A DNA stretch of 64,000 nucleotides, taken from Plotosus lineatus. Its lineage: Eukaryota > Chordata > Actinopteri > Siluriformes > Plotosidae. Positions 54,201-64,000 of this stretch are shown one piece after another (the first letter of the stretch is position 1; each line of letters begins with the position of its first letter). Where the stretch lies: the NCBI GenBank assembly GCA_024760905.1, contig CM045735.1, positions 7,773,161 to 7,837,160 on the forward strand. The letters run 5' to 3'. The notes under the pieces are model-generated. The model was not told the origin of the DNA. It saw only the letters and a list, made by a program, of their open reading frames with translations, and did no database searches. A program made the translations under genes and the position numbers.

Positions 54201-57200
54201 GGTTCACTGAGGGCCTGGAATGCGATTATTGGTTGGCCTCAAAAAGGTTCTGGACCACCATCCGACACCTCAGGAGGGGGAAGCAGTTCTCCGCAAATAC
54301 TATTTAAAGCGGAAGTGTGAAGCTGATCACCTTGACTGGGGATTTCTTTGGTAGGTGGAAAGAATATATCGAGGACATCTTCAATCCCACCAACACGCCC
54401 TCCAAAAAATAAAGACCCTCGGGGGTTTGGGTGGAGGTCCGCCCGTTACTGGAGCTAAGGTCAGTGAGGTAGTCAAAAAGCTCCTCAGTGGTCAGGCTCT
54501 GGGGGTGGATAAGATCCATCCTGAATATCTCAGGGCTCTGGATGTTGTAGGACTGTCTTGGTTGGCACATCTCTGCAACATTGCATGGTTGTACCTCTGG
54601 ATTGGCAAACCAGGGTGGTAGTCCCCCTTTTTATAAAGGGGAATCAGAGAGTGTGTTCCAATTATCGTGAAATCACACTCCTCAGCCTACCCTGGAAAGT
54701 CTATGTTGATGGAGAGGAGGATCCGACCGATAGTTGAACCTCGAATTGAGGAGGAACAATGTGATTTTCTTCCTGGCCATGGCACTCTCAACCAACTCCA
54801 TATGCTCTTCAACAGGAGTCACCAACCTTTTTGAAACTGAAAGCTACTTTCTGGGTTCCGATTAATGCGAAGGGCTACCAGTTTGTTAGACACTTTATAA
54901 ATTTGCTTGATTTACCTTGAATTATGTTTTTACAAAGAAGGAAACAGATAAATATCAATACAGTATTCAACACTTTATTTCTAGAAATATCTGCAAGTAT
55001 TTATATTTTAAAATGTAACTTCTACAACATTTTAACCAACCACAAAGAATTTTAGACAAATCATGAACTATGGTGCAACATGTTTTTAGTTTCAATTATG
55101 TAACATACTGTACAAAAACCAACTTTCAGATTTTTCACAATTTTTCACAAAATCTACAGGGGAATTTTCTCCTCATCGTGGGCTGCCTGATGGAAAGTTC
55201 GCACGGTAGCTTGCATATCATGAACTGATATATCTCGCAACATTAGGCAGCTTTGCCGTCGCCACAGTCACTCCACAAATGAGAAGAAATCTTGCACAAT
55301 GGTTAAAAAATAACTCTTCATCCAGTCCACTGTGAAAATTGTTTTCTTTCTTTATTATGCCACATTTTGGAGTAAATGATCTCTTCACCTTCACTGTGTC
55401 TGCTAGCATGTCATGGAAGCTACCATGCTAACTACTCATCGGGCAGCGAGTTAAAAACAGGTTTGCAAAACAGCAGGCTTTTTTCCACAAAACTAGTGAA
55501 AAACTCCCTAAAAGTAACTGGTTGCCTGAACACAAACTATCCCTAATATAATATGAGTCATTTTTAAAGTCTTTTAAAAACATTGTCCTTTTCATTTATA
55601 TAACAAATGCAAGTGTGACTTAAAAAACTAATAGCAACAAAAAAAATTGGGTGGAGCACACTGGTAAGTGGCGTGATGGTGATCTATTTTGAGAACCTGC
55701 CCGTGAGCGACTCATGTGGTCCTTGTGGGCAACCTCATGCCCACAGGCACCATGTTGGTGACCCCTGCTCTAAAGGATCCTGGAGGGGGCAATGGGGGTT
55801 TGCCCAATCTGTACACATGTGTTTTGTGGATTTGGAGAAGGCTTTCAGCTGTGTCCCTCAAGCTATCTTGTGAGGTGTGCTCTGGGAGTATGGCATTCCA
55901 GACCCGTTGCTGCGGGCCATTTGGTCACTGTATCACTGGAGCCTGGGCTTGGTCTGCAATGGGAGCAACAGGTCAAATTCGTTTCTGCTGAGGGTGGGAG
56001 TCCACCAAGGCTGTCCTTTGTCACCGATTCCGTTCATAATTTTTATGGACAGAATTTCTAGGTGCAGCCGAGGCATTGAAGGGTTCTGGTTTGGTGGCCA
56101 ACTGATCTTGTATTGGCTTTTTGCGGATGACATTGTTCTTTTGGCTTCATCAATCGGGGACCTCCAGCTCTCATTGGAGCGATTCACAGTCAAGTGTGAA
56201 GTGGACTAGATGAAAATCAGCACCTTCAAGTCCAAGACTATGGTTCTCAGTCGGAAAAAGGTGGATTGCACCCTCCAGTTCGGGAATGAGGTCCTGCCCC
56301 AAGTGGAGGAATACAAGTATCTCAGAGTCTTATTCACAAGTGAGGGAAGGCTGGAGCAGGAGATCAACAGACAGATCGCTGTAGCCTCGGCTGTGAGGTA
56401 GAGCCTGGACCGGTCCGTCGTGGTGAAGAGGGAGCTGAGCCAAAAGGCAAAGCTCTCAATTTACCAGTTGATCTACGTTCCAACCCTCACCTATGGTCCT
56501 GAGTTTTGGGTAGTGGCCGAAAGAACAAGATAGATGGATACAAGTGGCTGAAATGAGCATAATTTGCCAGGTAGCGGGGCTCTCCATTGGAGATAAGGCT
56601 CAGTCATCTGGGGAGAGCTCGGAGTAGAACTGCTGGTTCTCCGCACTGAGAGAAGCCAGTTGAGGTGGCTCGGGCATCTGGTTAGAATGCCTTCCGAACG
56701 CCTCCCTGGTGTGGTGTTTCAGGTATGTCCAACCTGGAAGAGAACCCAGGGGCGACCTAGAACACGTTAGAGGGATGACGTCTCTCGCCTGGTCTGAGAA
56801 TACCTTGGTACACCCCCGGAAGAGCTAGAGGAAGTGGCTGGGGAGAGGAACATCTGGACCTCATTGCTTAGGCTGCTGTCCCTGCGACCCGACCCCAGAT
56901 TAAGTGGAAGAAGATGATGATGATGATAATAATGATAGAAGTCGTAGACATTCGTTAAGCCAATCGACTGCATGCCTGCTCCAAAGAAGATTACTAACGC
57001 AGTGCAAGATGGTAGTGATGGACACTACCTAAAATGTTCAACAATTTTTTCCTCTAACTCTGTCTATCACTGACTGTAGCTGGTATTCCAGTAAATATTC
57101 ATGAGAATGTCTGAACTTTGTTGCAGATTGGTGGTTTGATATACTGTACACAAATTATGAAGTTAGAATGTTCAAACCATGCTTGGGGAATGGTTAGCAC

Positions 57201-59518
57201 TGCGAGATGAAGGTCCAGGGTTTGGATATCAGCCAAATACCTTTATGTGGGAAGAGCTGTTCAAAGACAGGCACATTACATCATCTCGCTACTCTAAATT
57301 GTCCCTAGGTGCAATTGTGACTGTAAATGTTTGTCTGTCCCAGTGTTAGCAACTGATTGGAGACCTGTTCAGACTGTACCCCACCTCTTACCCAAAGCCA
57401 AGTGGGACTGGCTCCAGCTTCATGTATAACCTTGAAGGATACACGCTATAAATAATAACTGGATGGTTAGAAACCACAAGCCTACCAAATATTTGTAAAT
57501 CTTAGTTGCTACAGTTACATTTTTTTTTTTGTTTGGTGTATAATGCTAATGCAGGTAAAAAAAATTATTGTATTATTATTGTAAGCATGGCTGAGAAGTA
57601 TGTCAGGGAATATTAAATAATTCTACGGATTCTAGATTGTAGTTTGGCTGGAAATTCTGCTGAATCCTAGCAACCCTGGTTACTTGTATTAGTTCTTAGG
57701 GTACCTCATATACTGCATGGAAAACACAGTTCAACAAAGGAATGGCTGCACCACTTCGACTGTATACTGGATGACTATCTGTTGTTGAATCTCAGCTGTT
57801 TATTATAGGGTTACTTGAAAAATTTATTAGATAAGATCCTGTGGTTATTGTAAAAGCTTCTCAGTTATACTTTTTTGAGGGTATGTAATTTTTAATGCTG
57901 TCTTACCTTGTACAGTAGTACCTCACATTACGATAGTCCCGGCAAACGAAAAATCCAGGTTACGAAAAACATTTTCCAAAATTTTTTGTCTCTGTATACC
58001 AAACAAGTTCTCCTTACGAAACGCGCCAAATGCGCCATTCAAACATTCAAATGCGCCATTAAAACATGCCAATCAAACATTCAAACAATGTACGAGTTGC
58101 TCTCCCTTGCTATCTCCCAACATCCCGCCCCGCTGGCCTCCCATTGGCTAGGAGGGATGACGCAGCTGCCTTGAGCAGCAGCTTGTTTCATGAGTTTTTC
58201 GAGTGTGCTCATTGCAACTTTATTTTTTGGCTCAGGCTTTTAACCTTGCATAAACATCTGTAAGATTATAACTCTGCTAAGAAGACATAGTCAACATGAA
58301 GTAAGTACTTTAAAGGGTATGCTTTTATACTTTTTAAAGGGTAGTACATGGGCCTTGGCTCGAATCACGTGTTTTACATGTAAAATGCGGTTCTACTTAT
58401 GAAAAATCCAGGTTACAAAAAAGGCTCTGGAACGGATTAATTTCATAAGGTGAGGTACCACTGTATTTTTTTAATGTATACAGTAGTCCTGAACCTCTGC
58501 TGGTTATTTATACGAACATGTCTGGTTTTATTCTCCTCTGGAGGACTGTGTGGATAAACGTAGCTGACTTTCATTCATCTGCTGTTCACATCTTTAGCCT
58601 GATGTAAGTTTAATTATTTCAAACCACTTGTTTAGGTGACGGCGGAGGTAAGACGACAGAACATTGGTATAAACCGCTGGTGTGGTTCTGGATCCTACTT
58701 GGAATGGCTTACTTTGCCTCCATCCTCACCATGATTGGAAATTGGCTACGAGTATTGTCCAGAAAAACCCGTGCTGAGGTAATTTATAGACAAAATTTGT
58801 TTCATATTAAATGCCTTAGTTTTTGTAATGATGTGCTACACTGATATCTTATTACTTTCTTTTAAATCAATGTATCTGTACTTCTCTTCCCCTTTCCAAG
58901 ATGGAAGGGCTCAGAGCACATGCCACTGACTGGACCCAGAACATCCAGAATATGTCGGTCGATTTCCGCATTTCTGGCAAACTGGATGACCGGTTTAAGC
59001 GTCGCCGACGAAAACGTCGCCATGGTCCCCGCAGTCACGCAACCAGTCAAAATGCTCCAGGCAGTAATGGTCCAGAGGAACTCAGGAGACGGGATGATGG
59101 CTATTATTACAGCCAATCCGAATCTGGATCTTCATACTCGTATTCATCCAATGAATCAGATTGGGAATCTGAAACGGGCTCAGAAGCAACCCAGGAGGAG
59201 CAGGTGCCAGATATGGTCGAGGGGAAAGAAATACTAGACCCTGCATTGTCACAACCACTGGCTTACTTTGGAGAAAACCTGGCCTATATTGATGAGTCTT
59301 CAGATGCTGTTAGTGGCAAGCTTCCCTTGGACCAGCTCCTGAACAGCCCGGATCCTAAAACAGCTGCACTGAACAAGGCTAAGAGGAGACGTCATAGAAA
59401 AGCAGCACAAAAGAAAACGCCTAAATCTAGCCCTACCAAGCAAGAGCAAACAGTGCCCAATGGAGGAATTCTAATAACGCCACCTAATAACACCCCACCT
59501 GCTTCACCACAGCCATAA
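48095..59518 (+). CDS. kcnk4: TRAAK-type two-pore-domain K+ channel (KCNK4)
   Basis: Encodes a K2P background potassium channel of the plasma membrane, TREK/TRAAK subfamily (mechano- and lipid-sensitive leak conductance). Coding exons: 48022-48283 (ATG 48095), 52295-52409, 52560-52720, 52931-53117, 58636-58778, 58901-59518; all GT-AG, phases consistent, 470 aa. Seen in order: TM1 ([19 protein letters not shown]), the extracellular cap with NNYSCVS and a sequon NET, pore 1 with TIGYGN, TM2 ([20 protein letters not shown]), TM3 ([15 protein letters not shown]), pore 2 with TVGFGD, TM4 ([20 protein letters not shown]) and RKTRAE. The tail contains [11 protein letters not shown], a motif I know from mammalian TRAAK, which favours kcnk4 over kcnk2/kcnk10. 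The tail is longer than in mammals, with Arg/Lys-rich and Ser/Tyr/Glu-rich parts. The ATG context (gccATGc) and the match to mammalian Met1 support this start. Confidence 0.95.
48420..49192. repeat. (GATG)-type satellite with higher-order repeats
   Basis: Interrupted TGGA/GATG tetranucleotides organised into about four larger units. Each closes with a related 35-bp block (aatcatttctgcatttc..tgctc.g.cttacag) at about 48648-48681, 48811-48845, 48938-48973 and 49157-49192. In the first kcnk4 coding intron. Open frames here are repeat artefacts. Confidence 0.85.
49195..50270. other. kcnk4 intron, nothing recognised
   Basis: AT-rich, with short homopolymer runs; no repeat family or exon identified. 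Confidence 0.45.
50273..50487 (-). repeat. Dispersed repeat F, second copy
   Basis: Minus-strand copy of the repeat at 40118-40372: cctgcagcggcactggaacc to gggactgacggaggcctacg. It follows the V-SINE head/body at 50488-50683 in the sense direction. Confidence 0.75.
50488..50683 (-). repeat. V-SINE-like head and body
   Basis: Very well preserved minus-strand copy (ggcggcatggtggcgtagtg, ggttcgattcccggcctggg). Its own 3' tail is replaced by repeat F. Confidence 0.85.
50716..51255. mobile_element. MITE, GGGATC-TIR family, complete
   Basis: Termini CAGGGATCCCTCACTTTCTG and CGCGGAAAGTGAGGGATCCCTG are inverted repeats flanked by TA (50714-50715, 51256-51257). The interior has (CA)n, poly-C and AT-rich parts and no transposase. 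The TA target suggests Tc1/mariner-pogo mobilisation. Confidence 0.88.
51412..51785 (-). repeat. V-SINE-like repeat with internal duplication
   Basis: Minus-strand full-length copy in which aattggagcctaattacatg is duplicated (about 51557 and 51612) around a short AT insertion. Confidence 0.8.
52295..52409 (+). CDS. kcnk4: kcnk4 exon: cap end and pore helix 1
   Basis: Acceptor acctctgcag|CATGTT, donor CACCATTG|gtatgg. Encodes [20 protein letters not shown] through [12 protein letters not shown]; the selectivity-filter Gly codon is split across the intron, as is typical of K2P genes. Confidence 0.95.
52560..52720 (+). CDS. kcnk4: kcnk4 exon: filter 1 and TM2
   Basis: Acceptor gggctccag|GTTATG, donor TTCCTG|gtaaga. 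Encodes [20 protein letters not shown] and [12 protein letters not shown]. Confidence 0.95.
52748..52782. repeat. (GAT)n microsatellite at kcnk4 donor site
   Basis: About ten GAT/GAC triplets 28 bp past the donor at 52721. Confidence 0.9.
52931..53117 (+). CDS. kcnk4: kcnk4 exon: TM3 and pore 2
   Basis: Acceptor acattgacag|AAGTGG, donor GTAGCTG|gtaaac. Encodes [16 protein letters not shown] to [12 protein letters not shown]. Confidence 0.95.
53188..53240 (-). repeat. V-SINE-type tail relic
   Basis: ttcattcattcatttgccaa and cccgcttaatccaac only. Confidence 0.5.
53410..53718 (-). mobile_element. hAT-type relic, one terminus
   Basis: Ends in gagggttgccgacccctg, the inverted CAGGGGTCGGCAACCC-type hAT terminus known from many vertebrate elements, with a purine-rich subterminal region. 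The opposite terminus is not visible. It abuts the LINE at 53719. Confidence 0.6.
53719..54812 (+). mobile_element. RTE/Rex3-like LINE, 5' portion (interrupted)
   Basis: Broken frames cover the linker between endonuclease and reverse transcriptase ([30 protein letters not shown]) and the RT start ([19 protein letters not shown]). In the large kcnk4 intron. Many stops and shifts. Split by the hAT at 54813. Confidence 0.8.
54813..55767. mobile_element. hAT-type element inserted in the LINE
   Basis: Termini CAGGAGTCACCAAC and GTTGGTGACCCCTG are inverted repeats. The flanks ctcttcaa and ctctaaag are a degraded 8-bp duplication. No recognisable transposase. Confidence 0.8.
55776..56938 (+). mobile_element. 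RTE/Rex3-like LINE, RT core to 3' end
   Basis: Continues the [33 protein letters not shown], then the catalytic-type [31 protein letters not shown], and a 3' end of GAT repeats, a tail type described for Rex3. Frames are broken, so it is inactive. Confidence 0.85.
57180..57465 (+). repeat. V-SINE-like repeat, diverged
   Basis: ggggaatggttagcactgcg to the degraded tail; central domain partly deleted. Confidence 0.6.
57913..58463. mobile_element. Tigger-derived MITE
   Basis: TIRs cagtagtacctcacattacg and gtgaggtaccactg, TA on both sides (57911-57912, 58464-58465). Has the ccccgccccgctggcctccc-attgg promoter-like block and no transposase core. In the last large kcnk4 intron. Confidence 0.9.
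58636..58778 (+). CDS. kcnk4: kcnk4 exon: TM4
   Basis: Acceptor cttgtttag|GTGACG, donor GCTGAG|gtaatt. Encodes [17 protein letters not shown] to SRKTRAE. Confidence 0.95.
58901..59518 (+). CDS. kcnk4: kcnk4 last exon: cytosolic C-terminal tail
   Basis: Acceptor cctttccaag|ATGGAA. Encodes 205 residues of tail with [31 protein letters not shown] and [11 protein letters not shown]; stop TAA 59516-59518. Confidence 0.94.
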   Translation: MEGLRAHATDWTQNIQNMSVDFRISGKLDDRFKRRRRKRRHGPRSHATSQNAPGSNGPEELRRRDDGYYYSQSESGSSYSYSSNESDWESETGSEATQEEQVPDMVEGKEILDPALSQPLAYFGENLAYIDESSDAVSGKLPLDQLLNSPDPKTAALNKAKRRRHRKAAQKKTPKSSPTKQEQTVPNGGILITPPNNTPPASPQP

Positions 59519-59960
59519 TAGGGTGCATCCAATGTGAGGGAAAAGGTGCTCCCCCAGAAGTGCATTTTTCAGGATGGTTGGAAAGACCTCACTAGTTTAC
59601 ACTTTCCTTGTTGTCAATGTCCTCATGCCAGATTAAACACTCGTATGGGAAAAGAAGTGGATTTTTTTTTGTTTGTTTGTTTGTTCTGTTTGTGTTTTTA
59701 ACTCAGTGACTGATGAGCCTGGACTTGAGATCAGCCGTCACGTGTCTATACAGAAAACAAAACGCTATTAGCTCCATCTGCTGGCTATTTATGGAGCTGC
59801 AGCTGAATATTCTGTGTGGTAAGTGTTTATGAGCACATTCTGTTTTTTTGTTTTGTTTTGTATTTTGTTGTTGTTGTTTTTTTAATCACAACGGCGTTCA
59901 GCCTGTTTCTGTGCTCTTTAAAGTAATTTCTTGATTAAAACTTGACTTGACTGTATTACA
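59519..59960 (+). other. kcnk4 3' UTR (probable)
   Basis: Follows the kcnk4 stop without repeats. ATTAAA at 59934-59939 is the best poly(A)-signal candidate. Confidence 0.5.
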
Positions 59961-60154
59961 CGCCTAACATTCTCAGATATGACATCCTGATGCCTTTGAT
60001 TGACCCATGGGAATTTGGTATTTGGTTCTGGTGCCTTTAGCATTTCATGTTTGTTTGGTTTTTTTGGGAGAGGAGGGTTTCCTTAACAGACTAAGGGAAC
60101 AATAACATTTTTGTTTCACTCCCTAAACTCAGGGTATGATTGTTTCACTGCAGT

Positions 60155-60445
60155 TAATATGGCAGCACAGCAGTATAGTGGTTGACCTTGTCCTCCTCAC
60201 AGCAAGCAGGTCCTGGGTTCTTATTACGGGCTTTGCGATGGTGTTTATGTGGAAGTTGTTGCATGGCTTGCTTGGGTTTTCCATGGGTACTCTGGTTTTC
60301 CCTCACAGTCCAAAGACATCATGCACATAATTGGATAATTGGCTGTTCCAAATTGCTCTGAGTGTGATTGGCTATGTATGTTAGCCCTGCAATGGATAGG
60401 TGAGATATTCTGGGTGTACCCTGCCTTCACCGAGTGACATCTCAG
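60155..60445 (+). repeat. V-SINE-like repeat
   Basis: Head (cagcacagcagtatagtggt), central domain and tail up to ctgccttcaccgagtgac. Confidence 0.75.
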
Positions 60446-60467
60446 ACAGATTACAATAGTAATTTTA

Positions 60468-60800
60468 CCGCATGGTGGCATAGTGTTAACACGTCTGCCT
60501 CACAGCAAGAAGGCCTGGGTATGTGCATTTGTGTGTGTGTGTGTGTGTGTGTGTGTGGAGTATGCATGTTCTCCCTGTGCTTGCGTGGGTTTCCTCCAGG
60601 TACGTTGGTTTCCGCCCACAGACCAAAAGCATGCACAGTAGACTAACTGGCTGTTCCGAATCACCCCTAGGTGTGAATGTGAGTGTGAATAGCCCCCGGC
60701 AAGCTGTTCAGGGTGTACCTCGCCCTCACCCAGAGTTGGCTGAGATGGGTGCCAGCCTCCTCAAGACACTGATTATGATTAAGCAGCTTAGGAAATGAAT
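60468..60800 (+). repeat. V-SINE-like repeat, full length
   Basis: Head ccgcatggtggcatagtgtt, (TG)n in place of part of the middle, tail to aagcagcttaggaaatgaat. Confidence 0.82.
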
Positions 60801-60848
60801 GAATGTGTTATTTAAACTTTTATAAAATTATTGACCATGTGTTATTGT

Positions 60849-61395
60849 ATTCCTTCCACCTCCCGACGACATCCCCAGTCGAGGTGAGCAGCTCCCGACC
60901 TCCACTGTAAACAGTGTTTGTAGAGAACTGCGTCCACCTCCTGAGGTGCCGGATGGTGGTCTAGAACCACCATCAACAAGAACAAGATCACGGATTCGAG
61001 CGGCTGAAATGAGCTCCCTTTGCCGGGTGGCGGGGCTCTCCTTTAGAGATAAGGCGAGAAGCTCTACCATCCGGGGAGAGCTCGGAGTAGAACCGTTGCT
61101 CCTCCAACATTGAGAGAGGCCAGTTGAGGTGGCTCGGGCTTCCGGTCAGAATGTCTCCCGAACGCTTCCCTGGTGGGGTGTTTCGGGCATGTCCAACCGG
61201 GAAGAGACCCCGGGGTCGACTTAGAACACGCTGGAGGGACTATGTCTCTCGGCTTGTCTGGGAATGCCTCGGGGTTCCCCCAGAAGAGCTGGAGGAAGTG
61301 GCTGGGGAGAGGGACGTCTGGACCTCATTGCTTTGGTTACTGCCCCCATGACCCGACCCCAGAAAATGATGATGATGATGATGATGATGATGATG
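60849..61395 (+). mobile_element. Rex3-like LINE insertion with 5' inversion
   Basis: From about 60973 it reads sense 3' LINE (RWLGLPVRMSPERFPGGVFR, RPRGRLRTRWRDYVSRL, ending in GAT repeats). 60849-60972 is antisense to the upstream LINE segment found at about 54235-54350. A perfect 10-bp duplication GTGTTATTGT flanks the whole (60839-60848 and 61396-61405). Confidence 0.9.
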
Positions 61396-61409
61396 GTGTT
61401 ATTGTGCAC

Positions 61410-62345
61410 TGTGAAATTTGAAGAAGTATGTAAACCTCCAGGAAAATGATTACAGTAACTCCAGCTGAGTAACTGGAGTTCATGTGGAATCATTGATTGG
61501 AAGTGTGTGATTGACTGGCCTTGCAAAAAAAAAAAAAAAAAAAAACTCAGTGCAATTCAATAGGATGTCAGAGGATCCCAAAGGGACCAGGGTTAAATTT
61601 TTCAAAAGCTATTTCTTATGCTTCCATCAGCCCACAGAGGACAGCAGGAGAAAAAAACAAAAAAAAAAACAAAGCTTCACTCAAAACCTCTTCTGTAAAT
61701 AGATCACTGTTGGATCCCTTGGTATATGTACACATGAAGTTGCTTGTACAAAACAAACTGCAAATGTCATACCAACAGTAAACCCTCATCTCAGCACGGC
61801 AAGCTGCTCTTCCGAGACACTGTCCCATATCTGACCCTGAGTACCGACTGCAGCTAGGAACTTCAACAACCAAAACTTAATTATATAAATGTGTGTACGC
61901 ATAATGACGGTAAAATCATTTTTTTTGTTTGTTTGTTTCCAATGACTAATTTTCACTCCCACTGAAAAACTGTGCAAAGTACAGAAGCCTCTTCAAGCAA
62001 GAATGCCCCAAAAATATGCACGAGTTCACTCAGAAATGTATTTCTACTCAGAGTGACTCACCTTTACTGTGACACTATAGACGTCTTGATTCTGTCTGCT
62101 CAGTGACTATTGCCTACGTTCCACATATCACAGATTTACTGTGCAGTAATCCAGTATACCTGATATATTATCATTTCTACAGTGACAACCACTCAAATAT
62201 TTTTTTATATATTTTTTTTTATCTGTAGATATGTCTTTTGAGTACTCAAATTTATGTGACGTAACATCTAACAGGTTGTATTTTTTTTAATATAGACTCA
62301 ATAAAATCATACAAGATAACCTAATAAAACCTCCCACATTTTCAA
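61410..62345. other. Intergenic DNA, nothing recognised
   Basis: A-rich run at 61526-61545 and AT-rich sequence; no exon or repeat family identified. Confidence 0.45.
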
Positions 62346-62349
62346 GGTA

Positions 62350-62790
62350 CAGTGGTACCTCACCTTACGATAGTCCCAGCAAACGAAAAATCCAGGTTAC
62401 GAAAAACATTTTCCAAAATTTTTTGTCTCTGTATACGAAACAACTGTCTCCTTACAAAACACACCATTCAAATATTCAAATGCGCAATTCAAACATTCAA
62501 ATAATGCACAAGCTGCTCTCCCATTGACTATCTTCCAACATCCCGCACCGCTGGCCTTCCATTGGCTAGGAGGGATGACGCAGCTCCCTCCAACTGGCTA
62601 TCATGGAGCACCCATAATGCTTTTCGTGTAAAGGACAAAGTTACTGTTGTTTCATGAGTTTTTTGAGTGTGCTCATTGCAACTTTATCTTTTGGCTCAGG
62701 CTTTTAACCTTACATAAACATTTGTAAGATTATAACTCTGCTAAGAAGACATGGTCAACACACGCGTGCACACACACGTGCACACACACA

Positions 62791-62837
<47 letters not shown>

Positions 62838-63124
62838 GCGTGTGATTCCCAGTGCGAGTAAAAAGAAGCAGCGGGCTCATGGCATGCGGTTGAGTGATAT
62901 CACAAAGGAATATGGCCAAACCCGTCTACCATCGGTACGATATTGAAACAGAAAGAGGTCTTAAAAGGTATGCTTTTATAATTTTTAAAGGGTTCAGGGG
63001 GTAGTATTGGGGGCCTTTGAATGAATCACACGTTTTACATGTAAAATGTGGTTCAATTTAAGAAAAATCCAGGTTACAGAAAAAGCTCTGGAATAGATTA
63101 ATTTCGTAAGGTGAGGAATCACTG
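62350..63124 (+). mobile_element. Tigger-derived MITE with transposase remnant
   Basis: TIR cagtggtacctcaccttacg at the left; the right end is degraded (gtgaggaatcactg). TA flanks. Carries ccattggctaggagg, (CA)n at 62762-62835, and a short transposase relic (codons for RLSDITKEYG) before the same deletion junction as the copy at 5252. Confidence 0.88.
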
Positions 63125-63148
63125 TAAATATTTTTTTTAATACCCTAA

Positions 63149-63393
63149 TTTTTCGGACTATAAGCCTCTACTTTTTTCACATGCTTTGAGTCCTACTGCT
63201 TAAACGATGCAGCTAATCTATAGATTTTTTACGGGCTAACGGCCTCCACGGGGTGCTCTAGCAGGAGACATAAGAGCGAGACAGGTATCTGCGGCTTATA
63301 AAGAGGTGTGGCCTATATATGTACAAGGTTTTTTTTTCTTTTTGAATTTAGTTGGTGTGGCTTATACTCAGGTGCGCTCAATAGTCCGAAAAT
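63149..63393. mobile_element. Small MITE, ttttcggactat TIRs
   Basis: Left ttttcggactataagcc and right cttatactcagg...atagtccgaaaa are inverted repeats; the inner gcggcttata motif recurs. About 245 bp, noncoding. Superfamily not assigned. Confidence 0.65.
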
Positions 63394-63529
63394 GACGTTA
63401 ATCAAATTATTACTTGCATTTGAAACTTTATTCAGTTTTAATGCATCATGTTTTAAAGATTCAACTCTATTCAGTTTAAATTGTGTAGTGTTTTCATTGT
63501 TTTGTTTTTTTTACAGTTCATAGTCACAC

Positions 63530-63760
63530 GGCTCCACTGCAGCTAACTGGGTTATCACAGGCCGGCCGTGTCTCTCACTGTCAAGAGCCATTGCTGACTT
63601 TTGTTAAGAGCAGGCTGCATAGCTGTCAGCGTGTTTCTGCTCTGCGATGGCCTGGCGAGCTGTCCAGGGTGTGTGCTGCGATCTCCCAGAGTTGGCTGAG
63701 ATGGGTGTCAACCTCTCCGTAACCCTACTTAGGATTAAGCGGTTTGGAAAATAAATTAAT
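63530..63760 (+). repeat. SINE A (V-type tail), 5' truncated
   Basis: Body (ggccggccgtgtctctcact, gagccattgctgactt) followed by the V-type tail (tgcgatggcctggcgagctg ... aggattaagcggtttggaaa). Shows the body/tail junction clearly in sense orientation. Confidence 0.85.
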
Positions 63761-63771
63761 GAGTTGTCCCA

Positions 63772-63915
63772 CGGCAGCACAGTGGCACACTGGTTAGTAT
63801 GTCTGGCTCACAGCAAGAACACCTGGATTCAAACCCCAGTCTCGGGTATTCCTGTGCAGAGTCTGTATGGGTTCCATGTGCTTGCATGGATTTCCTCCGG
63901 TTACTCCAGGTTCGT
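63772..63915 (+). repeat. V-SINE-like repeat, head and part of body
   Basis: gcagcacagtggcacactgg to ttactccaggttcgtcac, then cut by a SINE A head. Confidence 0.75.
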
Positions 63916-64000
63916 CACACCACAGTGGTAGCCTGGTGGTAATGGGTGCTGGATCGCTGATCCTATGGTTGGGGGTTTGAGTCCCACTCTCCACAAGGCT
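63916..64000 (+). repeat. SINE A head, runs off the window
   Basis: cagtggtagcctggtggtaa, ggatcgctgatcctatggtt and gggtttgagtcccactctcc; continues beyond the window. Confidence 0.85.

Noticed and set aside
58901..58903. ATG at the start of the last kcnk4 exon as a separate gene start
   Set aside because: It directly follows a splice acceptor and continues the TM4 exon in frame (RTRAE-MEGL), matching the TRAAK tail.

Overview
The window is vertebrate nuclear DNA, almost certainly from a ray-finned (teleost-type) fish. Split genes have GT-AG introns. Intergenic DNA and introns are packed with fish-type repeats: V-SINE/DANA-like SINEs, other tRNA-derived SINEs, RTE/Rex3-like LINEs, hAT and Tigger/pogo DNA elements, and long (TA)n(TG)n microsatellites. 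I do not assign a species.

Three protein-coding genes can be supported exon by exon. (1) stx5 (+, coding 10503-18752, 10 coding exons, about 348 aa) encodes the Golgi/ER t-SNARE syntaxin-5. (2) An RD3-family gene (-, 24545-22337, two coding exons, about 216 aa) belongs to the family of the photoreceptor guanylate-cyclase trafficking regulator RD3. (3) kcnk4 (+, 48095-59518, six coding exons, about 470 aa, plus a possible upstream exon at 45976-46087) encodes a TRAAK-type two-pore-domain K+ channel. The three genes have unrelated functions; nothing suggests an operon-like or co-regulated system.

Layout: 1-9800 is intergenic and repeat-filled; 9800-10480 is the probable stx5 promoter/5' region; 10.5-18.8 kb is stx5, whose first coding intron holds a three-deep transposon nest; 18.8-22.3 kb is a spacer with a SINE inserted in a SINE and large microsatellites; 22.3-24.5 kb is rd3; 24.5-45.9 kb is repeat-rich intergenic DNA with a Ty3/gypsy remnant, two hAT elements, three Tigger-like elements and several SINE families; 46-60 kb is kcnk4, with a GATG-type higher-order satellite and a LINE interrupted by a hAT in its introns; 60-64 kb is intergenic repeats, including a LINE insertion with a 5' inversion.

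I did not find a convincing new biological system. The most informative signals concern transposon biology: one tRNA-SINE head/body joined to two different 3' tails (one shared with an RTE LINE in this window), datable nested insertions with readable target-site duplications, and Tigger-derived elements carrying CCAAT/GC-box promoter modules amplified in tandem. Coordinates of genes come from splice-site and reading-frame reasoning by eye; repeat boundaries are approximate unless a target-site duplication is quoted.
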